Shown here: positions 53,295 to 63,063 of the stretch, in pieces
Layout of the letters: each line of letters begins with the position of its first letter
How positions within the stretch are numbered: position 1 is the first letter of the stretch
From: Pseudohalocynthiibacter aestuariivivens
GTDB taxonomy: Bacteria > Pseudomonadota > Alphaproteobacteria > Rhodobacterales > Rhodobacteraceae
Reading direction: 5' to 3'
Assembly: GCF_018457175.1 (NCBI RefSeq)
Contig: NZ_JAGFNU010000005.1
Coordinates: 218,512 to 282,511 of the forward strand
Length of the DNA: 64,000 bases
Program-made: the position numbers and the translations under genes
The notes under the pieces: generated by a model
What the model was told of the DNA's origin: nothing
Database searches by the model: none
What the model saw: only the letters and a program-made list of their open reading frames with translations

Positions 53295-54182
53295 ATGGAT
53301 CCGACGTTAAGAATCAAGACTATTGCAGCATTGAAAGAGGGGATTATGCAGTTTTCACCTCAGATGAAAATTGCGGCAAAATATGTCCTGGATCATCCCT
53401 CGGATTTCGGTTTGGATCCAATTCGCGACACCGCGCGCAAAGCACGCGTCAGCACATACACCCTTGTAAATATGGCTAAAACACTCGGGTTTCGAAGCTA
53501 TGATACATTTCGTCAACCGTTTCGTCACGCGCTTGTGGCTGGCGCAACTCTGCGAAATAACCCTGATTGGCTCACCGATATTCGTGTGCAGTCGGAATTG
53601 GGACCAGTCTTTGCAGACGCCGCAAAAAATGCGCTTTCAATTGTCACACATTCATTGGAACGTCAGCAATTAGATGAGCTAGAATTGATTGCAGATACAC
53701 TTTTCTCTGCAAAAACGGTGTATTTAACTGCCGTTAGGTCAAGTTATGCGGTCGCCTATTACTTACACTATGTTGGTCGGATGGCGCTGCCATCTCTGCA
53801 ACTCATTCCACAACATCGCAACAGCGCTATCGACGATTTGAATGAAGCCAAGTCAGGGGATGTTTTAATTGCAATCACGGTAACTCCCTATTCCAGGGAA
53901 ACGATCGAGGCCTGTGCTTTCGCCAAGAAAAAAGGCGTAAAACTCCTGTTAATCACAGATTCTGAGTTTGTTTCGCCTCAGCTGAATCCTGACCACACAT
54001 TGATCGCATCAATGCTGAGCACGCATAACTTCGGATGTTTTTCGGGTATGATCGCAGTGGTAGAGATACTGTTAGCCCTGCTGATGCATCGCGGTGGTCT
54101 TGGGGCCAACGACAGGATCAAATCTTATGAAAAACTTCGATTAGAGAATAACGCCTATTGGTTCGCACAAAAAAAACATTAG
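53295..54182 (+). CDS. MurR/RpiR-family transcriptional regulator
   Basis: A 295-residue regulator with an N-terminal RpiR helix-turn-helix (TARKARVSTYTLVNMAKTLGF) and a C-terminal SIS domain (AKTVYLTAVRSSYAVAYYL, then AITVTPYSRETIEACAFAKK) that senses a small phosphorylated or acidic molecule. The ATG at 53295 gives a full first helix; an internal ATG at 53346 has a better GAGGGG ribosome site but would cut into the domain. It lies 84 bases upstream of the TAXI-TRAP binding-protein gene on the same strand and probably controls uptake of that substrate. Confidence 0.87.
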   Translation: MDPTLRIKTIAALKEGIMQFSPQMKIAAKYVLDHPSDFGLDPIRDTARKARVSTYTLVNMAKTLGFRSYDTFRQPFRHALVAGATLRNNPDWLTDIRVQSELGPVFADAAKNALSIVTHSLERQQLDELELIADTLFSAKTVYLTAVRSSYAVAYYLHYVGRMALPSLQLIPQHRNSAIDDLNEAKSGDVLIAITVTPYSRETIEACAFAKKKGVKLLLITDSEFVSPQLNPDHTLIASMLSTHNFGCFSGMIAVVEILLALLMHRGGLGANDRIKSYEKLRLENNAYWFAQKKH

Positions 54183-54266
54183 TTTTTTCGTGACATCCTC
54201 GAACACATTTAGGACCCTCCCCGTGTAAAAGACGTGCGTTTCAACGTCTCACTCAGGGAGAATTTC

Positions 54267-55238
54267 ATGATACACAGCAAATTATTTTGCGGTCTTGTGG
54301 CCGCAGCTTCGATTGCATTTGGTGGTGCCGTGTCTGCACAAGACCAGCAATTCATCTCAATCGGAACAGGTGGCGTTACTGGCGTTTACTACCCAACTGG
54401 TGGAGCAATTTGCCGTCTGGTGAACCGCGACCGCAAAGAGCACGGAATCCGCTGTGCAGTGGAATCCACGGGTGGTTCGGTTTACAATATCAACACCATC
54501 AAAGCAGGCGAGCTTGAGTTCGGCGTTGCTCAGTCAGACTGGCAATATCACGCATATAACGGCACATCCAAGTTCGAGGACAATCCCTTTCCTGAAATCC
54601 GGGCAATGTTTTCTGTTCACCCAGAGCCGTTCACTTTGATCGTACGAGCTGATAGCGGTATTACTTCTTTTGAGGAACTCGCTGGTAAGCGCGTGAATGT
54701 CGGCAACCCAGGTTCCGGACAACGTGCAACAATGGAAGCTGTCATGGCGGCGTTCGGTATCGGCATGGATGATTTCGCGCTTGCAACGGAATACAAAGGA
54801 TCAGAGATGGCCAAAGAGATCTGCGACGGTAACATCGACGCGATGATCTACACCATCGGTCACCCAGCTGCCGCGATCAAGGAAGCAACGACAACTTGCG
54901 ATGTAAATTTGTTGTCTGTATCGGGAGCGCCAATTGATGCGCTGATCGCTGACAACCCATATTACCGTACGGCGACTATTCCAGGCGGCATGTATGCTGG
55001 CACAGATGACGACACCACAACATTCGGCGTTGGTGCGACGTTCGTGACCTCTGCCAATGTTTCTGACGATGTTGCATACGTTGTAGCAATGGCGGTTCTT
55101 TCGAATCTGGACGATTTTCGCGGTCTTCATCCTGCTTTCGCAAACCTTGATGCTGCACAGATGATTAGTGATGGCTTGTCCGCACCTCTGCACCCAGGGG
55201 CTGAACGCGCCTATAGAGAACTGGGCCTGATGCAGTAG
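54267..55238 (+). CDS. TAXI-family TRAP solute-binding protein
   Basis: A 323-residue periplasmic binding protein of the TAXI type. A signal peptide is seen (residues 1-24, cleavage after VSAQ or nearby), followed by the family start FISIGTGGVTGVYYPTGGAI and FEELAGKRVNVGNPGSGQRAT. The ATG at 54267 has CAGGGAG at a good distance. TAXI proteins deliver dicarboxylates, keto acids or unknown acids to fused TRAP permeases. With a DddP-like gene nearby, DMSP or a related zwitterion is worth testing, although no binding residues can be read. A terminator-like hairpin follows at 55268-55300. Confidence 0.9.
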   Translation: MIHSKLFCGLVAAASIAFGGAVSAQDQQFISIGTGGVTGVYYPTGGAICRLVNRDRKEHGIRCAVESTGGSVYNINTIKAGELEFGVAQSDWQYHAYNGTSKFEDNPFPEIRAMFSVHPEPFTLIVRADSGITSFEELAGKRVNVGNPGSGQRATMEAVMAAFGIGMDDFALATEYKGSEMAKEICDGNIDAMIYTIGHPAAAIKEATTTCDVNLLSVSGAPIDALIADNPYYRTATIPGGMYAGTDDDTTTFGVGATFVTSANVSDDVAYVVAMAVLSNLDDFRGLHPAFANLDAAQMISDGLSAPLHPGAERAYRELGLMQ

Positions 55239-55267
55239 CGGACAACTGTTGATGTCTTGTAAAACCT

Positions 55268-55300
55268 AACGCCAGCGCATCGCCTCGGTGCGCTGGCGTT
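55268..55300 (+). terminator. Strong hairpin between binding protein and permease genes
   Basis: A 12-base perfect stem (AACGCCAGCGCA with TGCGCTGGCGTT) with a 9-base loop ends in TTTTGC. It probably attenuates transcription so that more binding protein than permease is made. Confidence 0.75.
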
Positions 55301-55337
55301 TTGCATAATGTAAACGTAATTCGACGGGGGTTAGTGA

Positions 55338-57962
55338 ATGACCGATAGTGCAACCAGAACCGCAGAAGATATGGTGGCCGAAGCCGACACCGGCGCGCGT
55401 AACGCAGGTCCCTTCGTAACAAAATTGATCTTTAGTCTTTGCATCATATGGTCGTTGTTTCAGCTCTACATCGCGTCGAAATTGCCGGGTGTTCTGGCCC
55501 AAGCAACAGGCATCAGCATGATGGCAAATATCGTAGCACAAGCGCGCTACGTGCACCTTGCTTTTGCTCTTGTACTGGCGACTTTGGCATTTCCGATTTT
55601 TGGCCATCGAAACAAGGTGCCTTGGTATGATTGGGTTTTAGTGGCGCTTGGTTCTGCGGCGTGCCTGTACCTTGTTGTTTTTCGGTTTCAGATCGCTGAC
55701 CGACCTGGTCTTTGGTCGACCTCTGACATTGTAATGTCTGGTATCGGGATGGCTGCCCTGATGGTTGCTGTTTTTCGTTCGCTTGGGTTGCCACTTGTCA
55801 TCATTGGCTCTCTGTTCCTCGCGCTAGCTTTCTTTGGTGGTTATTCTGAATGGATAGGAAGCATTACAAACTATGGCGGTTCGTCATTCAGTAAAGCGAT
55901 GGGGCACTATTGGATGCAAACCGAGGGCGTCTTTGGTGTCGCCTTAGGCGTCTCAACATCGATGATCTTCCTTTTCGTGTTGTTCGGTGCGTTTTTGGAA
56001 AAAGCCGGCGGCGGCAACTGGTTCATCAAGGTTGCCATATCATTGCTTGGTGCGCTTCGCGGCGGTCCGGCAAAGGCTGCTGTATTGTCTTCTATGATGA
56101 CCGGAATGATATCTGGCTCATCCATCGCAAATACCGTAACGACCGGGACGTTCACGATCCCTCTGATGAAGCGGATCGGATTCTCGCCTGAAAAGGCCGG
56201 CGCTGTCGAGGTCGCATCATCGACCAACGGGCAATTAACACCGCCTGTTATGGGTGCAGCAGCGTTCTTGATGGTCGAGTACGTGAATATTCCCTACATC
56301 GAAGTCGTCAAGCACGCCTTCCTGCCAGCAATAATTTCCTACATCGCACTGTTATACATCGTGCATCTGGAAAGCCTAAAGATGGGCCTTGAAGGTTTAA
56401 AGAAACCAGGACGTCAAATTGGCGTTCTGATGATTCTGATATTGTTCATAACGGGATTCCTTGGCATGGCCGCGATCACATTTCTGGTTGTTGGTTTCCG
56501 TGCCATGTTGGAACCCATGATGCCCGGAGCCACCGTGTACCCCGCGCTTGCGTTGCTCGCTCTTGCCTATCTGGGTCTGCTTTACGTTGCTTCCAAATTT
56601 CCAGACATTGAGGTCGATGATCCAAATGCGAAAGCTGTGTCAGCACCACGTCTGACGCCTACATTTCTGGGTGGTGCCTATTTTGCGCTCCCGATCTTCG
56701 TTCTGGTTTGGAACTTGATGGTTCGCACCGAATACCTTGATCGGCTTTCGCCTGCCCTGTCAGCATTCTGGGCGACTGTTACCATGATCATTGTCGCTTT
56801 GACGCACCGCCCCATAAAGGCGGTATTTCGAGGTGAGTCTGATTTGGTAAACCAATTTATGGAAGGCTTCCGCGAATTTGTGGCGGGTCTCGAAGGCGGC
56901 GCAAGGAATATGATCGGAATAGGCGTCGCAACAGGCGCAGCCGGCATCATTGTTGGGACGATCTCGCTCACTGGTGCACATCAGATCATCGGACAAGTGA
57001 TCGAGGTCATCTCGGGCGGGAACCTGATTATTCTCTTGGTACTGGTTGCAGTCTTGTCTTTGATCCTTGGAATGGGACTTCCCACTACTGCCAACTACAT
57101 CGTTGTGTCGTCACTAATGGCACCAGTGATCGTATCCGTGGGCGCACAATCAGGTTTGATTGTACCACTTATCGCTGTGCATATGTTCGTCTTCTACTTC
57201 GGCATTCTTGCAGATGATACGCCACCTGTTGGTCTTGCCGCTTACGCTGCAGCAGCGATATCGCGCGGGGATCCGATCAAGACAGGTCTTGTTGGATTCA
57301 GCTATGACATTCGTACGGCCCTTCTGCCATTCATGTTCATTTTCAACACTGACCTTTTGTTAATCAATGTTGGACCGGCAAAAGCGGTCATGGTTTTCTT
57401 TGTCTCACTCGTCGCGATGCTGGTATTCGCGGCAGTGACCCAAGGCTACTTCATCGCCAAATCCCGAAAGTGGGAAGGTGCGGTCATGCTATTGGTCGTA
57501 TTTATGCTGTTCCGCCCCGATTTCTTCCTTGATCAATGGCAAGACAAGTATACTGAAAAGACGGGTTCAGAAGCACTCACTGCGCTAGAAGCATTGCCTG
57601 TGGGCTCTTCGGCACGTTTGCGAATTTCGGCTCCTGACTTTGACACCAGCGTTGTTGGATCTACAACGGTCAGCTTTACCCCCGACGCAGAGGGGACTGG
57701 AGCTGAGCGGTTGGAAGCGGTTGGACTCTCCGTAGTCGAAGACAACGGTATTTTGACGCTGGACGAACCCTTCCCCGGAACGCCCTACTATGACATCCTG
57801 GCGAATGACTATGATTTTTACGGTGAAGAACCAGCCCAGATCGAAGCGGTAGCGATAGAAAATGACCGAATGGCAAAAGAGATATTTTTCATTCCAGCGT
57901 TGTTGTTGTTGCTGATGATCGTTACCATTCAGCGACCACGTGCCACTCAACCAGCGTTTTGA
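55338..57962 (+). CDS. TRAP transporter fused permease (4TM/12TM)
   Basis: An 874-residue membrane protein that fuses small and large TRAP permease subunits, as usual for TAXI systems. Early helices follow TKLIFSLCIIWSLFQLYIA, and the DctM-like part contains MTGMISGSSIANTVTTGTF and LGMGLPTTANYIVVSSLM. After about residue 720 a final 150-residue soluble region follows, matching the C-terminal extra domain (DUF3394-like) of many fused permeases. It imports the substrate captured by the TAXI protein. Its end is 8 bases from the convergent DddP-like gene. Confidence 0.92.
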   Translation: MTDSATRTAEDMVAEADTGARNAGPFVTKLIFSLCIIWSLFQLYIASKLPGVLAQATGISMMANIVAQARYVHLAFALVLATLAFPIFGHRNKVPWYDWVLVALGSAACLYLVVFRFQIADRPGLWSTSDIVMSGIGMAALMVAVFRSLGLPLVIIGSLFLALAFFGGYSEWIGSITNYGGSSFSKAMGHYWMQTEGVFGVALGVSTSMIFLFVLFGAFLEKAGGGNWFIKVAISLLGALRGGPAKAAVLSSMMTGMISGSSIANTVTTGTFTIPLMKRIGFSPEKAGAVEVASSTNGQLTPPVMGAAAFLMVEYVNIPYIEVVKHAFLPAIISYIALLYIVHLESLKMGLEGLKKPGRQIGVLMILILFITGFLGMAAITFLVVGFRAMLEPMMPGATVYPALALLALAYLGLLYVASKFPDIEVDDPNAKAVSAPRLTPTFLGGAYFALPIFVLVWNLMVRTEYLDRLSPALSAFWATVTMIIVALTHRPIKAVFRGESDLVNQFMEGFREFVAGLEGGARNMIGIGVATGAAGIIVGTISLTGAHQIIGQVIEVISGGNLIILLVLVAVLSLILGMGLPTTANYIVVSSLMAPVIVSVGAQSGLIVPLIAVHMFVFYFGILADDTPPVGLAAYAAAAISRGDPIKTGLVGFSYDIRTALLPFMFIFNTDLLLINVGPAKAVMVFFVSLVAMLVFAAVTQGYFIAKSRKWEGAVMLLVVFMLFRPDFFLDQWQDKYTEKTGSEALTALEALPVGSSARLRISAPDFDTSVVGSTTVSFTPDAEGTGAERLEAVGLSVVEDNGILTLDEPFPGTPYYDILANDYDFYGEEPAQIEAVAIENDRMAKEIFFIPALLLLLMIVTIQRPRATQPAF

Positions 57963-57969
57963 GGAGAGA

Positions 57970-59228
57970 TCAAACGTCTTCCCAAGGAAAATTGTCCAGC
58001 CGCTCGGTGCCGGTTTCCGTTACCAGAACCTGCGTTTCAAGCTTGACGCTTTCAGAGCCTTGTTCCGCGACAAGGCTTTCGACACAGATGACCATGCCTT
58101 GTTCAACCCGGCCCGACATTGCACTCTCATCGAAATCAACGTGAAGCGGAATGACAGGCCATTCATCCGCCATGCCGACGCCGTGGGCGGCCACTGAATA
58201 GCGATAGTCGACGTGCTGATCGGGATGCGCCAGCTCTTTTCGTTGAACTCAGCAAAGCTCAAGCTTGGTTTCAGAATATCAAGATTGTGATTGATCTGGT
58301 CAAGCGCAGTGCCGTAAACCCGCCGCTGATTGTTGGTCATCGGCCTATAGCCACAGATCCAACTGCGGGAGAGGTCAGCGCAATAACCGTAAGGGCCTGT
58401 CATATCCGTATCAAATGAGATCATCTCGCCTTCGCGACACGCTCGATTCGAGCATTCCATGTACCATGGGTTGGTGTTTGGCCCGCAAGTCAGCAACTTG
58501 GTCTCCAGCCAGTCTCCGCCAGACCGTGCATTTTCGAAATGAAGATGCGCCCAAAGCTCACGCTCGGTCGCACCGGGGACTGAGTGTTCATAGATCCTCG
58601 CCATCCCCGCCTCGCAGACCTGGATCGTCCAGCGCATCAGCTCAATTTCTTCGGGTGACTTGATCGATCTGGCGCGTTCGGTCAGCTCGGTTCCTTCAAC
58701 ATAGGTGAAACCGCGTGTTTCCAATGCATGCAGGCCCGGGCCGCCCAGTTTGTCGACGGCAATGCGTTTATTACCGCCACCGTGCTGGAGCATAAGATCG
58801 GCAATTTCATCGGCCCAGGTTTCAACCCCTTCAACGGCCTTGTCGCCCTTCGTCATGAACATCCAGGATACGGCCGTGCGGATTTCATCAATGCCAGGAA
58901 GCCCGCCATTCAGGTGCTCACACCCTTTAAATTCCCACAGGATCGCCGGGCCATTGGCCAGGATCATCGCGTAGCGTACCGGGTTGTGGCTGGTCCAGAC
59001 CTGCATGTTAGAACTGTCGAACGCATAGCGGATGTTAATCGGATCGTAGAGCAGAAGGCCCGCCACATCGTGCAATTCAATCTGTTCGCGAAACCGCCCC
59101 AGACGATAGGCCCTGGCTTTGTCCAATGTGATCTGACTGACCGGGCTGATCAAAGGCTTGTCCGACCCTTCACTATTCAGATAGGTCAGTTTTCGGTCGT
59201 CTTTAAAGGCGTTCTGCGTCTGGGTCAT
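57970..59228 (-). pseudogene. DddP-like M24-family protein, single frameshift
   Basis: With one base restored, this encodes about 419 residues of the M24 (pita-bread) fold close to DMSP lyase DddP. The DddP-like segments include RLGRFREQIELHDVAGLLLY, DSSNMQVWTSHNP, GGNKRIAVDKLGG and MISFDTDMTGPYGYCADLSR, with the metal-binding DTD and second aspartate, then SVAAHGVGMADEWP (histidine and DEWP), VICVESLVA and VKLETQVLVTETG with both glutamates. The frame is broken at a run of four A's on the coding strand (58237-58240); adding one A joins both halves. DddP cleaves DMSP to DMS and acrylate. It may be real decay or a sequencing error. Confidence 0.75.
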
Positions 59229-59335
59229 TCTGCGCCCCGATATGGAAATGCATGTCATAAGCAAACGATTGCGAAAGCGCCGAAAGTTTAGAAGGGAATC
59301 ATTCCAGAGGTGCCTTCGGAAAAAGCATGGTTACT

Positions 59336-60130
59336 CTAGGCTACGGTTCGCCCGTAAAATCCCATCTGCTCATCAGCTGTGAAAGCAACACCGGGCTGTT
59401 CATAGTAGCAAAAGATGGCAATCACACGATCCTTCCGTCCTTCTACCGGAACAACGCGATGTGGAGTGTTGACACCGCGAAACACGTTCAAGGCACCCGG
59501 TTCGGGCATGATTTGCTTGATTTCCGGATCTTTCCCAGCCAGCACAGCGGCAACCCCGTCGTAATTCTGGTCATCTGCAGTTCGCAGGTCTTTGCGATAT
59601 TCAAGCTGGCCACCCGTTTCAGGGGCCTGCAGCAGGATTGTCGTGGTGAACTCTGAACGGTCGAAGTGCCAATTCAACCCTTCGCCTGCACGTGTCGCCT
59701 GCATGTTCACGCATGCCATTTTGTCATCCATCGGGTACAACTTGCCCTTGCCCATCGTTGCGGCCAAGAAATCGGCAAGGGGTTCCCACTCGTAAACATC
59801 AATCACCGGATTGCCGTTCAGTTGATCTGCACAGAGTGTGTGATTGATGGTGTCGGACTTGACCATTGCGGGGTGGTTGTCATCAACTCCGGGCATTGCA
59901 TCCTTAAAGTAGACATTATGGCGCCGCGCATGTCTAAACGAGGCCGTATTCATTGCGGGTTTTGCCATGTCCGCGGCGGCCTGAGCCACACCCGGTTTGA
60001 AAAAACCCGGCAAGTTGAACATGCCTTTGGAAGCAAGATCGGCCCGGCATTTTTTAACCATTGCGACGTATTCTGGGCTGTCCGGGCGGTCCAGCGGGTA
60101 TTTTTCGAGATCAAGCAGATGATTCATCAT
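59336..60130 (-). CDS. Phytanoyl-CoA dioxygenase-like (ArpA/HalD-like) 2-oxoglutarate dioxygenase
   Basis: A 264-residue iron/2-oxoglutarate dioxygenase. The iron ligands are suggested by NWHFDRSEF (histidine, aspartate) and the later histidine in NTPHRVV, with the downstream arginine region VPVEGRKDRV. The aspartate is present, so it should hydroxylate and not halogenate. It resembles the ArpA/HalD group acting on amino acids. A good GGAGGACCC site precedes the ATG at 60130. It is divergent from a LysR gene and downstream of the DddP-like gene on the same strand, with a 107-base gap. The substrate is unknown. Confidence 0.8.
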   Translation of the reverse strand: MMNHLLDLEKYPLDRPDSPEYVAMVKKCRADLASKGMFNLPGFFKPGVAQAAADMAKPAMNTASFRHARRHNVYFKDAMPGVDDNHPAMVKSDTINHTLCADQLNGNPVIDVYEWEPLADFLAATMGKGKLYPMDDKMACVNMQATRAGEGLNWHFDRSEFTTTILLQAPETGGQLEYRKDLRTADDQNYDGVAAVLAGKDPEIKQIMPEPGALNVFRGVNTPHRVVPVEGRKDRVIAIFCYYEQPGVAFTADEQMGFYGRTVA

Positions 60131-60147
60131 GGGTCCTCCATTACCCC

Positions 60148-60189
60148 TAATTGAACGCAAATGCTGGACGATCACAACCAGTTCAATTA
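60148..60189. promoter_or_regulatory. Long-spaced inverted repeat between dioxygenase and LysR genes
   Basis: TAATTGAAC at 60148-60156 is matched by GTTCAATTA at 60181-60189. The spacing of about three helical turns could serve a LysR tetramer binding two sites. It sits in the 89-base divergent promoter region. Confidence 0.5.
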
Positions 60190-60219
60190 TTAGGTAGCAT
60201 AAGAAAAACTAGGATCTCC

Positions 60220-61113
60220 ATGCATATTCTCCCTTCTCTGAATGGACTAAGAGCTTTCGAGGTCGCTGCGCGTTGCGGAAGTTTCGTGTTGGCTGGACAG
60301 GAACTGGGCGTCAGTTCTGCTGCCGTAAGCCTTCAGGTAAAAAGTCTCGAAGACCATCTGGGCAAGAAACTTTTTGTTCGCAAGGGGAACCGTATTTCCC
60401 TGACAGATGCTGGAGAGGAGATTTATCCAAAGCTTGCGCGCGCTTTTGGTGAGCTTTCAGAAGCCGCCCAGATCGTGCGCAGAAACAAGCGTACCCGGCA
60501 ACTGGTCGTCAGTACACTTCCAGCATTGTCAGAGTTATGGTTACTTCCAAAAGCGCTGCGCTTCAGTGAGCAAACTGGGGTCTCTCTGGATATCCGGGTT
60601 CAGGAAGATCCTATTGATTTCGAGCGGGAAGCTGTCGATTTGCGTCTTACATATGGCTCAACATTTTACACGGAATACCGCCAAATTCCCTTGTTCAGTG
60701 GTATCGCAATTCCGGTCTGCGCACCGGCCTTCTGGGAACAGTATTCGGACCCAGAGGGATTGCTGGTCAACGTTCCCGATGCTAAATTAATTCATAATAA
60801 ATGGGGTCCAAGTTTTTCGAGCGAGCCTCACTGGTCGGATTGGCGACTTAAGGCCGGAAACAGGACTTCAGATCCTTCCGACCCGGGTTTAATCGTCAGC
60901 GATTTGTCACTTGCAGTATCAGCAGCAAGACAAGAAGCCGGGGTCGCCCTTATCCCCTCCATTCTTGTCAGTTCTGACATCAGCTCCGGTTCATTGGTCT
61001 CACCTTCCGCAATAAACCTTCCAATGAAAAAGGATTATGCCTGCGTTTTTCCAAATGCTCGGGCAGAAAGCCCGACATTCAAGATGTTCCTGAATTTCTT
61101 GGGCCTGAACTGA
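60220..61113 (+). CDS. LysR-family regulator (GcvA-like)
   Basis: A 297-residue LysR protein with winged helix segments RCGSFVLAGQELGVSSAAVS and the effector domain intact (DIRVQEDPIDFEREAVDLRLTY, listed by its ends). The ATG at 60220 has AGGATCTCC upstream; the longer upstream frame runs through the inverted repeat. It is divergent from the ArpA-like dioxygenase gene and likely regulates that gene and perhaps the DddP-like gene beyond it. The GcvA-type family often senses amino or betaine-like acids. Confidence 0.85.
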   Translation: MHILPSLNGLRAFEVAARCGSFVLAGQELGVSSAAVSLQVKSLEDHLGKKLFVRKGNRISLTDAGEEIYPKLARAFGELSEAAQIVRRNKRTRQLVVSTLPALSELWLLPKALRFSEQTGVSLDIRVQEDPIDFEREAVDLRLTYGSTFYTEYRQIPLFSGIAIPVCAPAFWEQYSDPEGLLVNVPDAKLIHNKWGPSFSSEPHWSDWRLKAGNRTSDPSDPGLIVSDLSLAVSAARQEAGVALIPSILVSSDISSGSLVSPSAINLPMKKDYACVFPNARAESPTFKMFLNFLGLN

Positions 61114-61323
61114 CTAAGAAAACTTGGTGTATCCTTTTCCGCTATAAGAAAAAAATCCAGCCGACCGTCCGTCGCTAGTGAGTGGTAACCTTGTCCCGCG
61201 CTACAGTCATTGGATGATCACGCAGAGAACGACTGTTGTGAGCCCAATCTTACCAATTCTGCGCCGCATACATACGTGTCGAACACTGTTTCCTTGACCG
61301 TCAATTGTATGTAGTTTCGAATT

Positions 61324-61602
61324 ATGGAAGCTTTGTTGATCGCGCTAGCAGCGATTGCTGTATTGTTAGTTGCCGCTTTGATCGGTAGCCTTATTTCGAA
61401 GAGGGCTGGCTACGAAGCTAGTGAATGGCTGGGTTGGCTGTTCGGAAATGTCGTTTTTCTGTGTGTCTTTGGCGGTGGCGTCTACGTAATCCTGTGGGGC
61501 ATACGTATACACTATCCTGTTCCTATCCTAGTTGGGTTTGCTATCGTTGTATTCGTTGGCGGGTACTTCTGGTATTCGATTAGGCGTGGTCCCGGAGGCT
61601 GA
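61324..61602 (+). CDS. Small membrane protein of unknown function
   Basis: A 92-residue protein with three hydrophobic helices (about residues 3-24, 37-58 and 67-85) and a basic C-terminal end SIRRGPGG. No family is recognised. The ribosome binding site is weak. The even spread of hydrophobic segments and glycine-rich character suggest a real inner-membrane protein. It stands alone on the plus strand. Confidence 0.5.
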   Translation: MEALLIALAAIAVLLVAALIGSLISKRAGYEASEWLGWLFGNVVFLCVFGGGVYVILWGIRIHYPVPILVGFAIVVFVGGYFWYSIRRGPGG

Positions 61603-62420
61603 GCGCAGTACGCCAGTTTTGGGCATACACTTGGCCTCGTCTGCATTGGAAGAATCTGGCAAAACGGGGCTGGCTTAGAGTTGGCTGGGACGGCAGACCA
61701 TTCAGTTTTCTTCATTCTTGAACCACTTCGCCTACGGCCATGTTGAGAAACCACTTGGTTGTCGTTTCCACGTGCGTGGGTTTTGATCATTGAACTAAAC
61801 TCTGTCGCTGCCTGGCCGCAATGAAACGGCGGGTTCGTTCCGCATGGCGGTCGTTTGATCAGATTGCAGCGAATTTCTGCTCTGAGCCAAGTTGACCGAA
61901 TTCTTCTTTGCAACGTATGTAGGCTTTCGGCGTCTGGGGCCAATCAGACGTGAAAGCAAAAGCCTCACAAATGCTGCAGCCAATTGATAAGGGCATCAAC
62001 TCTTTTGGTGCGATTTACAGAGCGCGGTCTGGCCAGAAAACAGCCGTAGAAGTAAGTTCGACATCCGAGAGGAGGACCAGTTACCCGTCCTCGAGTTCAC
62101 GCACAACCATCGCATCATTTAATGCAATGCCCTGGCCATCAACAACGGCCTGCACCCTGACATTCGGATCAGGGATGATCAAAGTGTCCTTGCGAGTTTG
62201 AGCAGGTAACTGTTCTCCAAATTTCTGGCGAGGGGGTCGACACCACAGCGGTCGTTGTTCAAAGCCTGGTTTACGACCCTCAGAAATCCAGAACGCACGC
62301 CTAAAGCCGCCATTCACTTGATGGCAAAGAACGTCCCCTTTGCCGTCTGACATTTCAACCAATGGCCGACCGTGACCAAACGGTTGAAATTGCCAACTAA
62401 AAACGCCTTATATGCTAAGC
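61603..62420. other. 818-base intergenic region, no gene recognised
   Basis: The longest gap in the window. Several short frames exist in both directions, but none gives a recognisable protein. Parts of it resemble the texture of the gaps near 12.3 and 26.1 kb. It may be decayed coding sequence. Confidence 0.45.
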
Positions 62421-62864
62421 TTAAGGAGTGCTGTTCCAGATATCCCAATGCAGATGCCAAACACCGCTGTCATCCGCTTTCCAGACAACAATGTATTTTC
62501 CTCCTGCTTGGACCATTCCACCGTTACCATCGGGCGCTGTGAGGGTGTATGTGCCTATTTCATTTGCAATACCGCCTAAATCATCAAGATCAACTGTCGT
62601 CAACTTCAGGTCAACCACTCCGGCATCTACATAAGCTTGCCACAATCCTTGAATGGCTTCGCGCCCATCGATGCGGGCTGTATCAGGAGCAAGAAGTGCG
62701 GAGTCGGTCGTATAGTGCGACGCAACAGCAGCAGCATCACCGCTGTTGAACGCCGCTTCAAATGTTTCAACGCGCGCAGCAATGTCTTCGGCCGTTCCTG
62801 CATATGCAAAAGAAACTGTCGATGTTGCGATTACCGCAAATATGGTTTTGACAAAATGTCCCAT
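62421..62864 (-). CDS. Secreted SnoaL/NTF2-like protein (SgcJ/EcaC family)
   Basis: A 147-residue protein with a Sec signal peptide (residues 1-22, ending in a SFAYA-G type site) and a small NTF2-like domain (FEAAFNSGDAAAVASHYTTDSALLAPD, described by its ends FEAAFN and LLAPD). SgcJ/EcaC-type proteins are small cone-shaped dimers of unclear enzymatic role. The ATG at 62864 has AAGGAAGGAAG upstream, so expression is likely. It is alone and ends in VWHLHWDIWNSTP. Confidence 0.8.
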   Translation of the reverse strand: MGHFVKTIFAVIATSTVSFAYAGTAEDIAARVETFEAAFNSGDAAAVASHYTTDSALLAPDTARIDGREAIQGLWQAYVDAGVVDLKLTTVDLDDLGGIANEIGTYTLTAPDGNGGMVQAGGKYIVVWKADDSGVWHLHWDIWNSTP

Positions 62865-63063
62865 AAATCTTCCTTCCTTATTAGGTGCCAATCACGACTG
62901 CTCTCTAGAATTTGCCTGATTGAGAATGTACCCGGAGGTACTTTGCCCCAGAAAATTCGGCTTCCGCGCGCGGAAGCTCTCCGTTGCTCAGCTGCACATT
63001 TGATAAATTCACGCTCCACTCCAAACCGTGAATAGACGTAAATAAGCAGGCCCGAAGTGACAT

